A DNA stretch of 41,938 nt from contig JALFGC010000077.1 in NCBI GenBank assembly GCA_022777485.1, forward strand, positions 1-41,938, in the 5' to 3' direction. Of the stretch, positions 23,102 to 34,085 are shown piece after piece. Numbering within the stretch: the stretch's first letter is position 1; every line of letters begins with the position of its first letter. The notes beneath the pieces were generated by a model. It was not told where the DNA came from, searched no databases, and worked only from the letters and a program-made list of their open reading frames with translations. Made by a program: the position numbers and the translations under genes. The DNA comes from Bacteroidales bacterium. GTDB taxonomy: Bacteria; Bacteroidota; Bacteroidia; Bacteroidales; Paludibacteraceae.

Positions 23102-26100
23102 ATGAGTGCATTGCATAGACTATACCATCCCTTATCTTGCTTAATGCTATTCTTGCTCTTTGCTGCCTTGCCGCTCTCGGCTATGGCAGAGGAAGGTATT
23201 CGCATTAGCGGTACGGTGATGGACAATCAGAAAGAGCCGTTGATAGGTGTGTCTATTTCGGTGGATGGCACGACGCTGGGTACCATCACCGATTTGGACG
23301 GACACTTCTATCTGACGGTGCCGGACAAAAAGTCCAAGTTGAATATCTCCTACATCGGCTACAAGACGCAGGTGATTACCGTCGGCAGCGACATCAACTT
23401 CGTGGTAACGCTGTTGGAGGACAACGAATTGCTGGACGAGGTAGTGGTAGTAGGTTATGGCAATCAGAAGAAACTATCCGTTATTGGTAGTATTCAGACG
23501 CTGGAGCCGCAACAGTTGCAGGTGGGTAGCACCCGCTCAATGAGTAACAACCTTGCGGGTCAGTTGGCAGGTGTGATTGCCGTGCAACCCTCGGGTGAGC
23601 CGGGCTACGACAACTCAAACTTCTGGATTCGCGGTATCGCGTCTTTCTCGGGCAACACTTCTCCGCTGGTGCTGGTGGATGGTGTAGAGCGTTCGCTCAA
23701 CGACATTGACCCCGCAGAGATAGAGGCGTTCTCGGTGCTGAAAGACGCATCAGCTTCCGCAATGTACGGTGTGCGCGGTGCAAACGGTGTGATATTGATT
23801 AACACGAAGCGTGGTTCTGTGGCTCCTCCGAGTGTAGATATCCGTGTGGAGCAGGCGTTTTCTACGCCGACGCAGTTGCCGCAGTTCATCGGTGCGGCAG
23901 AGTACATGGACCTGCTCAACGACCTCTGCACCGACCCCAACCGTCGTCCCTTCACGAAAGACCAGATAATGAAGACCTACTACGGCTACGACCCCGACTT
24001 GTACCCCGATGTGGACTGGATAGATGCCATCACCAACGATATGGCGAACAGCACGCGTGTGAACCTGAATGTGGCGGGTGGTAGCGAGCGTCTGCGCTAC
24101 GCGCTGACGGGTTCGTACTACCGTGAGAAAGGTATCATGGCTGTGGACGAGACCTTGCCGTACAGCACGGCATCGGGTTTGAACCGCTTCAACCTGCGTG
24201 CGAATGTGGACTTGGATGTAACGAAGACCACGGTGCTACGCTTTAATGTGGGTGGTAACTTGCAGATGTTGCGCAAGAGCAACTCGGGCACGGATGAGGT
24301 GTTTGAGAAAGCCTTCGAGACCCCTCCGTTTGTGCACCCTGCCATCTATTCCGATGGTACCATACCCTTGGCTTCTGCCAACCGCTATAACCCGTGGGCG
24401 ATGAGTACGCAGAACGGTTACTACCGCAGCACGAGCGGCAAGATAGAGAGCCTGTTCGCCATAGAGCAAGACTTGAAGTTCATCACCCCGGGTCTGCGCG
24501 CGAAGGTAACCTTCTCCTACGACTACTACTCGCAGACCTATGTTACCCGCGGCAAGACGCCGGACTACTACAGCACGGCGAGCAGTCGTGATGATGAGGG
24601 TAACTTGGTGCACTCTATCTTGAAATACGGCTCGGAGTTCTTGGGGCATAGCAATGATGCGGAGTACGGCAGCAACAGCCTGTATTTCGAGGGAACGGTA
24701 ACCTACAATCAGACTTTTGCGAATAAGCATGCGGTGGATGCGTTGCTGCTCTATAACCTGCGTTCGTACGACAACGGCGGCACGCAGCCATATAGGAATC
24801 AGGGTATCGCAGGTCGTGCATCGTACACCTACGACCGCCGCTATGTGTTCGAGTTCAACTTTGGCTACAACGGTTCGGAGAACTTCGCCAAGGGGCAGCG
24901 TTTCGGTTTCTTCCCTTCGGGAGCGATAGGTTGGCTGATGTCGGAGGAGCACTGGATGGAGCCGGCGCGTGAGGTGCTGAGTAAGTTGAAGTTGCGCGCG
25001 AGCATTGGTTTGGTGGGTAACGACAATATCGGCGGTTCGCGCCGTTTTGCCTACCTCACTACTATCAATGCCGATGCGAGCGGCTATAACTGGGGTTACA
25101 AGGGCGATGTCTATTACACCGGTGTGCAGGAAGGAGAAGTGGGCGTTACGGACCTGACATGGGAGACCAGCCGCAAGGCGAATGTGGGCTTCGAGTTAGG
25201 ACTATACAACGACCTTGACCTGCAGGTGGACTTCTTCCAAGAGTTGCGCAGCAACATCTTCATGCAGCGTAATACCATCCCGACGCAGGCGGGCTTCCTG
25301 AGTACGCCGTATGCGAATTTCGGTAAGGTGGACAACCGCGGTGTGGACTTGTCGGCAACTTACAACCACCGTTTCGGCAATGGGCTGCAGTTATCTTTGC
25401 GCGGGACATTCACCTACGCAAAGAACACCATCCTTGAGATTGACGAGCCGGAGAGCATCAAGGGCACCTATCGTAGTCAGACGGGGCAGAGCATCAACAC
25501 GCTGTATGGCTATACGGCAGACGGGCTCTATACGGCGGAGGATTTCGATGCGTCGGGTAAACTGTTGTCGTCCTTGCCTACGCCGGAGTTGGGTGCTCAG
25601 GTGCGCCCGGGTGATATCAAGTATATCGATATGAATAAAGACGGCAAGATTAACGAGGAAGACAAGGGCTATATAGGCGGAACGAACGACCCGCGGATAG
25701 TGTATGGCTTCGGCGGTAACCTGTCGTGGTACGGTGTGGATATCAATGTGTTCTTCCAAGGTACGGGCGATACATGGCGTATCATCGGCGGCAGCAACTA
25801 CTTCATCCCGGGCTCGGGACAAGGTGTGCTGGGCAACGTGTATGCCAACTACAACGACCGTTGGACGGAGGAGAACCCATCGCAGGATGTGTTCTGGCCG
25901 AGGTTGAGCGAAGCAACGAACACCAACAACAACGTGGCGAGCACATGGTGGAAGAAAGACATGAGTTTCCTGCGCCTGAAGACGCTGGAGGTAGGGTATT
26001 CGCTGCCGAAGAAAGCGTTGGAGGCGATGCACGCGAAGAAATTCCGTATCTCGCTGTCGGGGAATAACCTGTTCTGCTTCTCGAAGTTCAAGATGTGGGA

Positions 26101-26179
26101 CCCCGAACTCAGCACGAACGACGGTCTGCGCTATCCGACCATGCGCTCGGGGATGATTAGCATAGAAATGGGGTGGTAA
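23102..26179 (+). CDS. SusC/RagA family TonB-linked outer membrane transporter
   Basis: A 1025-residue outer membrane protein. After a signal peptide (hydrophobic to about residue 29) comes the carboxypeptidase-regulatory-like domain (RISGTVMDNQKEPLIGVSIS to about 110), then the SusC linker LLDEVVVVGYGNQKK, the plug domain with IRGIASFSGNTSPLVLVDGV and MYGVRGANGVILINTKRG, and a long beta-barrel ending in MISIEMGW with a terminal aromatic residue. It imports oligosaccharides through the outer membrane using TonB energy and pairs with the SusD-like lipoprotein encoded next. The pair defines a polysaccharide utilisation locus. The substrate cannot be fixed from SusC alone. Confidence 0.96.
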   Translation: MSALHRLYHPLSCLMLFLLFAALPLSAMAEEGIRISGTVMDNQKEPLIGVSISVDGTTLGTITDLDGHFYLTVPDKKSKLNISYIGYKTQVITVGSDINFVVTLLEDNELLDEVVVVGYGNQKKLSVIGSIQTLEPQQLQVGSTRSMSNNLAGQLAGVIAVQPSGEPGYDNSNFWIRGIASFSGNTSPLVLVDGVERSLNDIDPAEIEAFSVLKDASASAMYGVRGANGVILINTKRGSVAPPSVDIRVEQAFSTPTQLPQFIGAAEYMDLLNDLCTDPNRRPFTKDQIMKTYYGYDPDLYPDVDWIDAITNDMANSTRVNLNVAGGSERLRYALTGSYYREKGIMAVDETLPYSTASGLNRFNLRANVDLDVTKTTVLRFNVGGNLQMLRKSNSGTDEVFEKAFETPPFVHPAIYSDGTIPLASANRYNPWAMSTQNGYYRSTSGKIESLFAIEQDLKFITPGLRAKVTFSYDYYSQTYVTRGKTPDYYSTASSRDDEGNLVHSILKYGSEFLGHSNDAEYGSNSLYFEGTVTYNQTFANKHAVDALLLYNLRSYDNGGTQPYRNQGIAGRASYTYDRRYVFEFNFGYNGSENFAKGQRFGFFPSGAIGWLMSEEHWMEPAREVLSKLKLRASIGLVGNDNIGGSRRFAYLTTINADASGYNWGYKGDVYYTGVQEGEVGVTDLTWETSRKANVGFELGLYNDLDLQVDFFQELRSNIFMQRNTIPTQAGFLSTPYANFGKVDNRGVDLSATYNHRFGNGLQLSLRGTFTYAKNTILEIDEPESIKGTYRSQTGQSINTLYGYTADGLYTAEDFDASGKLLSSLPTPELGAQVRPGDIKYIDMNKDGKINEEDKGYIGGTNDPRIVYGFGGNLSWYGVDINVFFQGTGDTWRIIGGSNYFIPGSGQGVLGNVYANYNDRWTEENPSQDVFWPRLSEATNTNNNVASTWWKKDMSFLRLKTLEVGYSLPKKALEAMHAKKFRISLSGNNLFCFSKFKMWDPELSTNDGLRYPTMRSGMISIEMGW

Positions 26180-26213
26180 TCGTTTTCCGTTAATAAACCA
26201 TAATTATTCGTTG

Positions 26214-26294
26214 ATTTCTCCATTAAAAAACCATATAAAAAACCATTAAAACATGGTTTAACGGACTTTTAACGGTCTTTAATGGAGACATAAA
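26214..26294. repeat. CCATTAAA hairpin element in the susC-susD gap
   Basis: A left arm of TCTCCATTAAAAAACCAT-type units and a right arm of CTTTTAACGGTCTTTAATGG-type units ending GGAGACATAAAA form a long imperfect hairpin around ACATGG. The right arm closely matches two right arms in the repeat-filled gap at 37911-38057. The rest of the 189-base gap holds one TCCCGAC palindrome. No gene is seen. Confidence 0.7.
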
Positions 26295-26306
26295 ATGAAC
26301 GAACAA

Positions 26307-26322
26307 TCCCGACCTGTCGGGA
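26307..26322. repeat. Dispersed palindrome TCCCGAC-NN-GTCGGGA (copy 2)
   Basis: Perfect seven-base arms around CT, 47 bases before the susD start. Confidence 0.75.
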
Positions 26323-26368
26323 TGGAGAATAAGAGAACGGAGTGAGTTATTAACACGAAGTATTATTT

Positions 26369-28231
26369 ATGAAAAAGAATCTTTATATATTTTTGATTGG
26401 ATGTGCGTTCATGTTACCCGTAAGCGGTTGCAGTTTCTTGGACAAGGAGCCGGATACGGAGTTGACGCTTGAGATGGTGTTCGAGGATAAGACGCGCATG
26501 ATGGGCTGGTTGGCAGGTGTGTATTCGAACATCCCCGATCCCTACTTTGGCTACGGCAGATACCTCGGATGGGACATCTTGGGCGACGAGATGAGTCCGA
26601 GCGAGCGTTGGCGCCAATGGAACTGGAAAGTGATACCCTATATCTTGGGCGAGTGGACGCCTTCAAGCGACTGGGACGGGGACTACTGGGCTACGTTGCC
26701 TCAGCGTATCCGCGAGGCGTATATCTTCATCGAGAACGTGCATGCGCTGCCCGACCAAGGAGTGTCGCAGACGGAGGTGGATTATATGAAGGCGGAGTGT
26801 GAGTTCCTGATAGCGTATTACCAATACCTGTTGGTGAACACCTACGGGGCTATTCCTTTTACGCCCGGGGTGCTGTACAGCACGGACATGGCGGTAGAGG
26901 ACTTGCAGGTAGGTCAGTCGCCTTACTATGAGGTGATCGACTGGTGCGACTCGACGCTATTGGCGGTGTCGGAGAAGTTGCCCGCCGTCTATTCGAGTGC
27001 GCAGAAGTACGGTCGTGCTACGAGCGTGATGGCGCTGGCTGTGCGTGCGCGTATGCTGCTGTTTGCGGCTTCGCCCTTAGTGAACGGCAACAGCGACTAT
27101 GCGGGCTACGTGAACGACAAAGGCGAAGAGATCTTTGCGCAGCAGTACGACCCTGCGCGTTGGCGCAAGGCGGCGGATGCCTGCAAGTTGCTGATAGAAA
27201 CGGCGGAGGGAGCGGGCTATGCGCTGTATGAAGAGACCGATAAGTCGGGCGCGGTGGACCACTACATGTCTGTGCAGAACATGCTCTTCACCACCTTCGA
27301 CCAAGGCAATAAGGAAATCTTGTTTGCCCGCCCGGGCGGTAGCGACTACACGGAGTATGAGAAGCATGTAACGCCTGCTAACTCGGGCGGTTCGGGCGGC
27401 TATAGCGTTACGCAGCAGTTGGTGGACGCTTTCTTTATGGAGAACGGTCTGCCCATCACAGACCCTGCGTCGGGCTACGAGGCAGAGGGCTTCGAGGAGA
27501 GCCGTATCACGAGCGACGCCACGGCATGGGATGAGCAAATCAACGGCGGTGCAATCACCTACGAGCATACGCACAAGAGTTACTGCCACCGCGAGCCTCG
27601 GTTCTATGTGGCGGTGTCGTTCCACCACTCCTACTTCACGCAGGAGGAGCGTTGCTTCGACTTCTTCAACGGGGGCGATGACAACATTCATACCCACGAT
27701 GCCCCGCAGAACGGCTACCTGCTGCGCAAGAAGGTGCACCCGAAGACCCATGTGAAAGAGGGTAACTTCCAGTATCGCCCCGGGGTGCTCTACCGCTTGG
27801 GCGAAGCCTACCTGAACTACGCGGAGGCGCTGAACGAGTGCGACCCGGGTAATGCGGAGATATTGGAGTATGTGAACCGTATCCGTGCGCGCGCCGGCGT
27901 CAGAGGATACACTACGGGAGCGACCACAGACAAGTATATCCACGTGGACAACACGCAGGAGGCTATCCGAGAGATTATCCGCCACGAGCGTAATGTGGAA
28001 CTCTGCTGCGAGGGTTTGCGCTACGACGACCTGCGCCGCTGGAAACTGGCAGAGGAGAAACTCAATGGTCCACAGTACGGCATGAACTACTCGGGTAAGA
28101 CCGATGCCGAGTTCTTCCTGAAGACGCAGTATCAGACGCGCGTGTATAAGAAGGCGTACTATTGGTTCCCCATCCACCAGAGTCAGATAGACCGCAACCC
28201 GAAGTTGAAACAATTACCGTATTGGAAGTAA
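26369..28231 (+). CDS. SusD/RagB family nutrient-binding outer membrane lipoprotein
   Basis: A 620-residue lipoprotein with signal MKKNLYIFLIGCAFMLPVSG and lipidated Cys 21, followed by SFLDKEPDTELT, the usual SusD start. Helical TPR-like segments follow (for example ECEFLIAYYQYLLVNTYGAI and VMALAVRARMLLFAASPLV). The C-terminal RagB/SusD domain has VLYRLGEAYLNYAEALNECD, VNRIRARAGV, IRHERNVELCCEGLRYDDLR and FPIHQSQIDRNP near the end. It forms the lid over the SusC pore and captures the oligosaccharide. It lies 189 bases after susC with repeat elements between. Confidence 0.95.
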   Translation: MKKNLYIFLIGCAFMLPVSGCSFLDKEPDTELTLEMVFEDKTRMMGWLAGVYSNIPDPYFGYGRYLGWDILGDEMSPSERWRQWNWKVIPYILGEWTPSSDWDGDYWATLPQRIREAYIFIENVHALPDQGVSQTEVDYMKAECEFLIAYYQYLLVNTYGAIPFTPGVLYSTDMAVEDLQVGQSPYYEVIDWCDSTLLAVSEKLPAVYSSAQKYGRATSVMALAVRARMLLFAASPLVNGNSDYAGYVNDKGEEIFAQQYDPARWRKAADACKLLIETAEGAGYALYEETDKSGAVDHYMSVQNMLFTTFDQGNKEILFARPGGSDYTEYEKHVTPANSGGSGGYSVTQQLVDAFFMENGLPITDPASGYEAEGFEESRITSDATAWDEQINGGAITYEHTHKSYCHREPRFYVAVSFHHSYFTQEERCFDFFNGGDDNIHTHDAPQNGYLLRKKVHPKTHVKEGNFQYRPGVLYRLGEAYLNYAEALNECDPGNAEILEYVNRIRARAGVRGYTTGATTDKYIHVDNTQEAIREIIRHERNVELCCEGLRYDDLRRWKLAEEKLNGPQYGMNYSGKTDAEFFLKTQYQTRVYKKAYYWFPIHQSQIDRNPKLKQLPYWK

Positions 28232-28316
28232 GATGATAGACCGCGCTAAAGCGCTGAACGACAAACGACCGCTCACTTTGTTCACTGTCAGACTGAGATG
28301 GCAAACGAATAGTATC

Positions 28317-28549
28317 CTCTGCAAGAATCCTATGAATCTCGTGAGCGTAAGCGAGCAGGAATATTACAAAAAACTCCTTGCTGCGGGCTGTGCCCTTGCA
28401 GAGATTAAGAAAGAAATTTGCGGATGTTGGTATCTCTGCAAGAATCCTATGAATCTCGTGAGCGTAAGCGAGCAGGAATATTACAAAAAACTCCTTGCTG
28501 CGGGCTGTGCCCTTGCAGAAATTTAGAAAGAAATTTGCGGATGTTGGTA
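28317..28549 (+). repeat. 117-bp tandem duplication between susD and susE-like genes
   Basis: Two copies, 28317-28433 and 28434-28549, differ at only a few bases. Each begins CTCTGCAAG and has the complement CTTGCAGAG 70 bases later, so each can fold as a long hairpin; CTCGTGAGCGTAAGCGAG inside is a further small dyad. The unit is exactly 39 codons and is open in one frame across both copies (from 28233), until a two-base change makes a stop at 28524-28526. I treat it as a structured repeat rather than a gene. The 389-base gap 28232-28620 has nothing else except the 16-bp repeats at 28570. Confidence 0.8.
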
Positions 28550-28569
28550 AATCAGTCGGACAACGTAGT

Positions 28570-28604
28570 GGTCAGACAGTGAAACGGTCGGACAGCGAAG
28601 CGGT
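28570..28604. repeat. 16-bp tandem repeats before the susE-like gene
   Basis: GGTCAGACAGTGAAAC and GGTCGGACAGCGAAGC follow each other directly, then GGTC begins a third copy. The block lies 17 bases before the lipoprotein start codon and would be in its leader. Confidence 0.6.
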
Positions 28605-28620
28605 CAAAATAATCACGATT

Positions 28621-30033
28621 ATGAAAAAGATTCTTTATATATTCAGTACGCTGCTTTTGCTGGCAGGATGCCGGCAGGAGAGCATGCACTATGAGATACC
28701 TCAGCCTGAGGACGCGTTGCACCTGCGTGCGTCGCGGGACAGTGTGGTGCTGGCGCAACGCTATGCCGGCGAGTATGCCATCACTTTCACCTGGGATACG
28801 CCCGAGCCTTTGGAAGGCACTACGGGCTACGACTACTATTTCAAGATGGACATTGCAGGCAATGGTTTCGAGACATCTATCAGCAAGTTGTCGGTGAAGG
28901 GCATGCAGTCTTTGTCGTTCACCCACTCGGAGTTGAACGCGATGTTAGAGCAGTGGGGCGTTTCCCCGGGCACATGGATGCAGATAGAGGCAGAACTGAT
29001 AGCCAACCCATTGGGCTCGGAGACCTATATCAAGCCGATGCTTTCTACCGCTACTTTCGATGCGCTGGGCTTTGCCAACTACCTCTATATCGCGGGCAGC
29101 GCTACTTCGGCGGGCAACGACTATGCCAATGCGTTGGTGATGGAGAAGATAGCGGGCGTGAATGCCTACGTCTACCGCGGCGTGATGCAGCCCGGCGAGT
29201 TCTTCTTCCTGATGGAGCAGTCGGATGAGGCGGACTTCATCGGCATGGGGGCAAACGAGCGTCAGATGGTGCATGCCACCGCCGAGACGGTGAAGGGTGT
29301 GCCCGTGCAGCAGGAGGGCTTCTATGCGCCCGAGGTGAACCTCGATGCGATGACGTTGGTGCTCAACCAGCCGCTCGCGCTTATCGGCGATGCTACATGG
29401 GGCGGATGGAACTTAGGTAACGCTTCCTATATGGAGCAACTGAGCGAGACCAGTCTGACATGGACGGGACCGCTCACCAAGGGCGAGTTGAAACTGGCTT
29501 GCAACCCCTCCAGCGGCTTGTTCGAAGATGCCTTCTACACCGCTACAACCGCCAATGTCAATACCGAGGGCACTACCGATATGCTCTTCCACCCGCAAGG
29601 CACCACCGATGCGGATGACTTCAAATGGCAATGCGCGGCAGACGGTATCTATCAGGTGGATGCCGACCTGAGCAACCGCACCCTCTCGTTCACCCGTCTC
29701 TGCAACTACGCCTATGTCTATCTCTGCGGTAGCGCTACGCCGAGCGGCTGGGACACGCCCTTCACGCAATGCTTCTCTTTCATTGGAGACGGCAAGTTCC
29801 AATGGAAAGGCACGCTGATCCCGGGCGAAATCAAGTTCCCGCTCACCACCTCCGACTACCAAGGACCGACCCTCATGGCGATGGCGGCAAACACGCCGGT
29901 AGAGATAGGTAAGCCGATGGGCTTCTTCTATACCTCCAACGGCGACCCCGACCAGAAATGGATAGTGAAAGAGGCTGGCGACTACACCATCACCCTCGAT
30001 GCCCTGAGAAGCACCGTAACGTTCGAGAAGTAA
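28621..30033 (+). CDS. SusE/SusF-like outer membrane lipoprotein
   Basis: The ATG at 28621 gives 470 residues with lipoprotein signal MKKILYIFSTLLLLAGC (lipidated Cys 17); the open frame extends upstream only through repeat sequence. The N-terminal part has the SusE Ig-like pattern, including YAITFTWDTPEPLEGTTGYD. Three SusF/SusE-type binding modules follow: LYIAGSATSAGNDYANA with VYRGVMQPGEFFFL, LALIGDATWGGWNLGNASYM with LTWTGPLTKGELKL, and VYLCGSATPSGWDTPFTQ with FQWKGTLIPGEIKF. Exposed aromatic residues in these modules bind glycans in characterised relatives. It follows susD, the normal place for SusE, and presents glycan to SusCD at the cell surface. Confidence 0.88.
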   Translation: MKKILYIFSTLLLLAGCRQESMHYEIPQPEDALHLRASRDSVVLAQRYAGEYAITFTWDTPEPLEGTTGYDYYFKMDIAGNGFETSISKLSVKGMQSLSFTHSELNAMLEQWGVSPGTWMQIEAELIANPLGSETYIKPMLSTATFDALGFANYLYIAGSATSAGNDYANALVMEKIAGVNAYVYRGVMQPGEFFFLMEQSDEADFIGMGANERQMVHATAETVKGVPVQQEGFYAPEVNLDAMTLVLNQPLALIGDATWGGWNLGNASYMEQLSETSLTWTGPLTKGELKLACNPSSGLFEDAFYTATTANVNTEGTTDMLFHPQGTTDADDFKWQCAADGIYQVDADLSNRTLSFTRLCNYAYVYLCGSATPSGWDTPFTQCFSFIGDGKFQWKGTLIPGEIKFPLTTSDYQGPTLMAMAANTPVEIGKPMGFFYTSNGDPDQKWIVKEAGDYTITLDALRSTVTFEK

Positions 30034-30040
30034 GGGAAAC

Positions 30041-30180
30041 AACTTCGTGTACGAAAGCCCTGCGGGCTGTAAGAAAGTAAATGTATGAAAGCCCTGCGGG
30101 CTGTACACGGAGCAAAGCGGAGTTACTTACACGAAGTTTCCTACACGAAGCGAAGCGGAGTTAAAAACACGAAGTTCTAA
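30041..30180. repeat. Hairpin-rich repeats between susE-like and GH-D genes
   Basis: GAAAGCCCTGCGGGCTGTA occurs twice (about 30053 and 30087); each copy contains the hairpin AGCCC-TGC-GGGCT. AACTTCGTGT (30041-30050) is the complement of ACACGAAGTT (30130-30139), and GCGGAGTTA-ACACGAAG-type units occur repeatedly up to the next start codon. A similar CGGAG...ACACGAAG unit precedes susD at about 26338. Confidence 0.6.
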
Positions 30181-30182
30181 AC

Positions 30183-31706
30183 ATGAAATTTACCAACATG
30201 AAACTGAAATATCTCTTTTTGGCGTTTGGCGCGTGGTTTATAGCGCTAACGCAAGTGTCTTGCGAGACAAAAATCGACACCGGTTGGACGATAGACGATG
30301 TGGAAGACGACCCCATCATCGAGGCACCGAAAGTGCAGGCGAATGCACCGCTCTATTGGACGGTCTATGAATACTGCTTTGAGGCGGAGGCAGATGGCAC
30401 CAACCGCAACATGCCGTGGGACAGATGGGTGAAGAACGTGGAGTGGGTGGAGAAGAACCTGCTGCCATACGGATACGACATGGTTTGCACCGATGGCTTT
30501 ATGACCATGTACTGCGACAACTCCTGCCTCTATATGACGCACTACGGCGAGGAGAACGGCGAGAAATTCGCCCTCAAAGACTTGGTAGCCCTCTGCAAAG
30601 AGCACGGCTTGCGCTTGGGCGTGTACGACAACCCGCTGTGGATTCACTGCGATTGGAATCAGATTATCCCGGGTACCAAGTACAACGTGGGCAGCCTGCT
30701 CTACCAAGAGGGCGTGGATAACGTGATGAGGCCGAACGCAAATCCCGCAAACGAGATTTTCCAATGGGCTATCCCCTCCCATCCCGGGTGCAAGGAGTTC
30801 ATCGACGGCTTCTTCAAGTACTACAGCGAGTTGGGCGTAACCTATATCCGTATGGACTTCATGTGCCTCTTTGAGAACGGAACGGGTATGGGTGATAATC
30901 ACGGACGAGGATACGGCACGGAAGAGTATGAACTGGCATTGAAGTATATCAACGAGGCAGCGGTCAAATATGGTGTCTTCACCTCTATCGTTATGCCTTT
31001 GGGACTTAACCATGGTGCCAACGAGCGTCGCTATATGAACATGATGCGATGCGAGATGGATGTATTCTGCGGACACTGGGCTTCCTTCTCCGGCTTGAGC
31101 GGCGCGAATGTATATGACGAACATAAAGGGCACGAATATTATCGCCAACGTGGTGCCTTGAATGCCAACTGGTGGCCCACAACGTTCAATCTTTTTGATG
31201 GTTTCGTCTATTGGTCGGATATTGCCGGGCGTGGTAAGATTATCATGGACGGCGACTTCACGCGCTTGACTACGATGAACCACGAGAACAAGTTTAGCAC
31301 CAAGGACGAGTGCGAATCGGTTATCTCGCTTCAGCTGATAGGTGGCGGTCCTATTGCCTGCGCCGACCAATACGACTCTAAGGACATTGAGAACCGCGTG
31401 CAGTATTATCAGAACGAGGAGCTGCTGGCGCTCAACAAAGACGGCTTTGTAGGCAGACCCCTCTCGCGCGACTTGGGCAAGGTGGAGAGCCAGATTTGGG
31501 TAGGACAGATGCAGAACGGCGACTGGGTGGTAGGTCTCTTCAACCGTGAAGACACCCCGCAAACGCGCTTCCTCTCTTTCTCCACGCTAACGGAAGGCGA
31601 GATGAAGGTGCGAGACCTCTGGGAGCACAAAGACCTCGGCAAGATGAACTCCATCAGCGTGGAACTCGCACCACACGCATGCAAAGTGTATCGACTAACG
31701 AAATAA
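30183..31706 (+). CDS. Clan GH-D glycoside hydrolase lipoprotein (GH27/GH36-like)
   Basis: A 507-residue exported protein with a possible lipidated Cys at 27 (ALTQVSC); a second ATG five codons later is also possible. The barrel shows family-like segments: YGYDMVCTDGF, HGLRLGVYDNP, and GVTYIRMDFM with Asp 225 as the probable nucleophile. Asp 293 in RCEMDVF is a candidate acid/base. The C-terminal part, with NEELLALNKDGFVG, VVGLFNREDTPQ and VRDLWEHKDLG, matches the barrel end and beta-sandwich of GH27 and related alpha-galactosidases. GH27 also contains isomaltodextranase and beta-arabinopyranosidase, so the sugar cleaved is open. It is read with the two following GH97 genes. Confidence 0.75.
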   Translation: MKFTNMKLKYLFLAFGAWFIALTQVSCETKIDTGWTIDDVEDDPIIEAPKVQANAPLYWTVYEYCFEAEADGTNRNMPWDRWVKNVEWVEKNLLPYGYDMVCTDGFMTMYCDNSCLYMTHYGEENGEKFALKDLVALCKEHGLRLGVYDNPLWIHCDWNQIIPGTKYNVGSLLYQEGVDNVMRPNANPANEIFQWAIPSHPGCKEFIDGFFKYYSELGVTYIRMDFMCLFENGTGMGDNHGRGYGTEEYELALKYINEAAVKYGVFTSIVMPLGLNHGANERRYMNMMRCEMDVFCGHWASFSGLSGANVYDEHKGHEYYRQRGALNANWWPTTFNLFDGFVYWSDIAGRGKIIMDGDFTRLTTMNHENKFSTKDECESVISLQLIGGGPIACADQYDSKDIENRVQYYQNEELLALNKDGFVGRPLSRDLGKVESQIWVGQMQNGDWVVGLFNREDTPQTRFLSFSTLTEGEMKVRDLWEHKDLGKMNSISVELAPHACKVYRLTK

Positions 31707-33821
<2,115 letters not shown>

Positions 33822-33884
33822 CCAATGGATTAAAGATAAAGGATGAAGGATTAAAGACTAAATAGTTTTGACTCTGAATCTCAC

Positions 33885-34085
33885 AGACGAAGGTAATAAG
33901 TCTCTCATCCTTCATCTTTCATCCTTTATCCTTCATCCAAAAAGCATCCTAAATCCTCAAAGACGAAGGTAATAAGTCTTTCATCCTTCATCTTTCATCC
34001 TTTATCCTTCATCCAAAAAGCATCCTAAATCCTCAAAGACGAAGGTAATAAGTCTTTTATCCTTTATCCTTTATCCTTCATCCCA
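33885..34085. repeat. 76-bp direct repeats between the two GH97 genes
   Basis: Units start at 33885, 33961 and 34037 (the third is cut short by the next gene). Each begins AGACGAAGGTAATAAGTCT and continues with CATCCTTCATC/TTTCATCC/TTTATCC-type short repeats. The left side of the gap (about 33835-33858) carries the complement, AAAGGATGAAGGATTAAAG. The second GH97 start codon lies 4 bases after the last unit, so the block forms its leader. Confidence 0.85.

Noticed and set aside
28233..28526. 97-residue frame across the 117-bp tandem repeat as a real protein
   Set aside because: Both copies form hairpins, the frame is repeat-derived and its first codons lie right at the susD stop; kept as a repeat, with the coding option noted as a finding.
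30246..31562. 438-codon open frame opposite the GH-D gene, with similar ones opposite the GH97, phosphatase and SusD genes
   Set aside because: Antisense shadows of well-supported genes; no start context, no recognisable domains.
33885..34085. CRISPR array (regular direct repeats)
   Set aside because: The repeats abut without unique spacers and no cas genes are near. The same holds for the block at 37639-38080.
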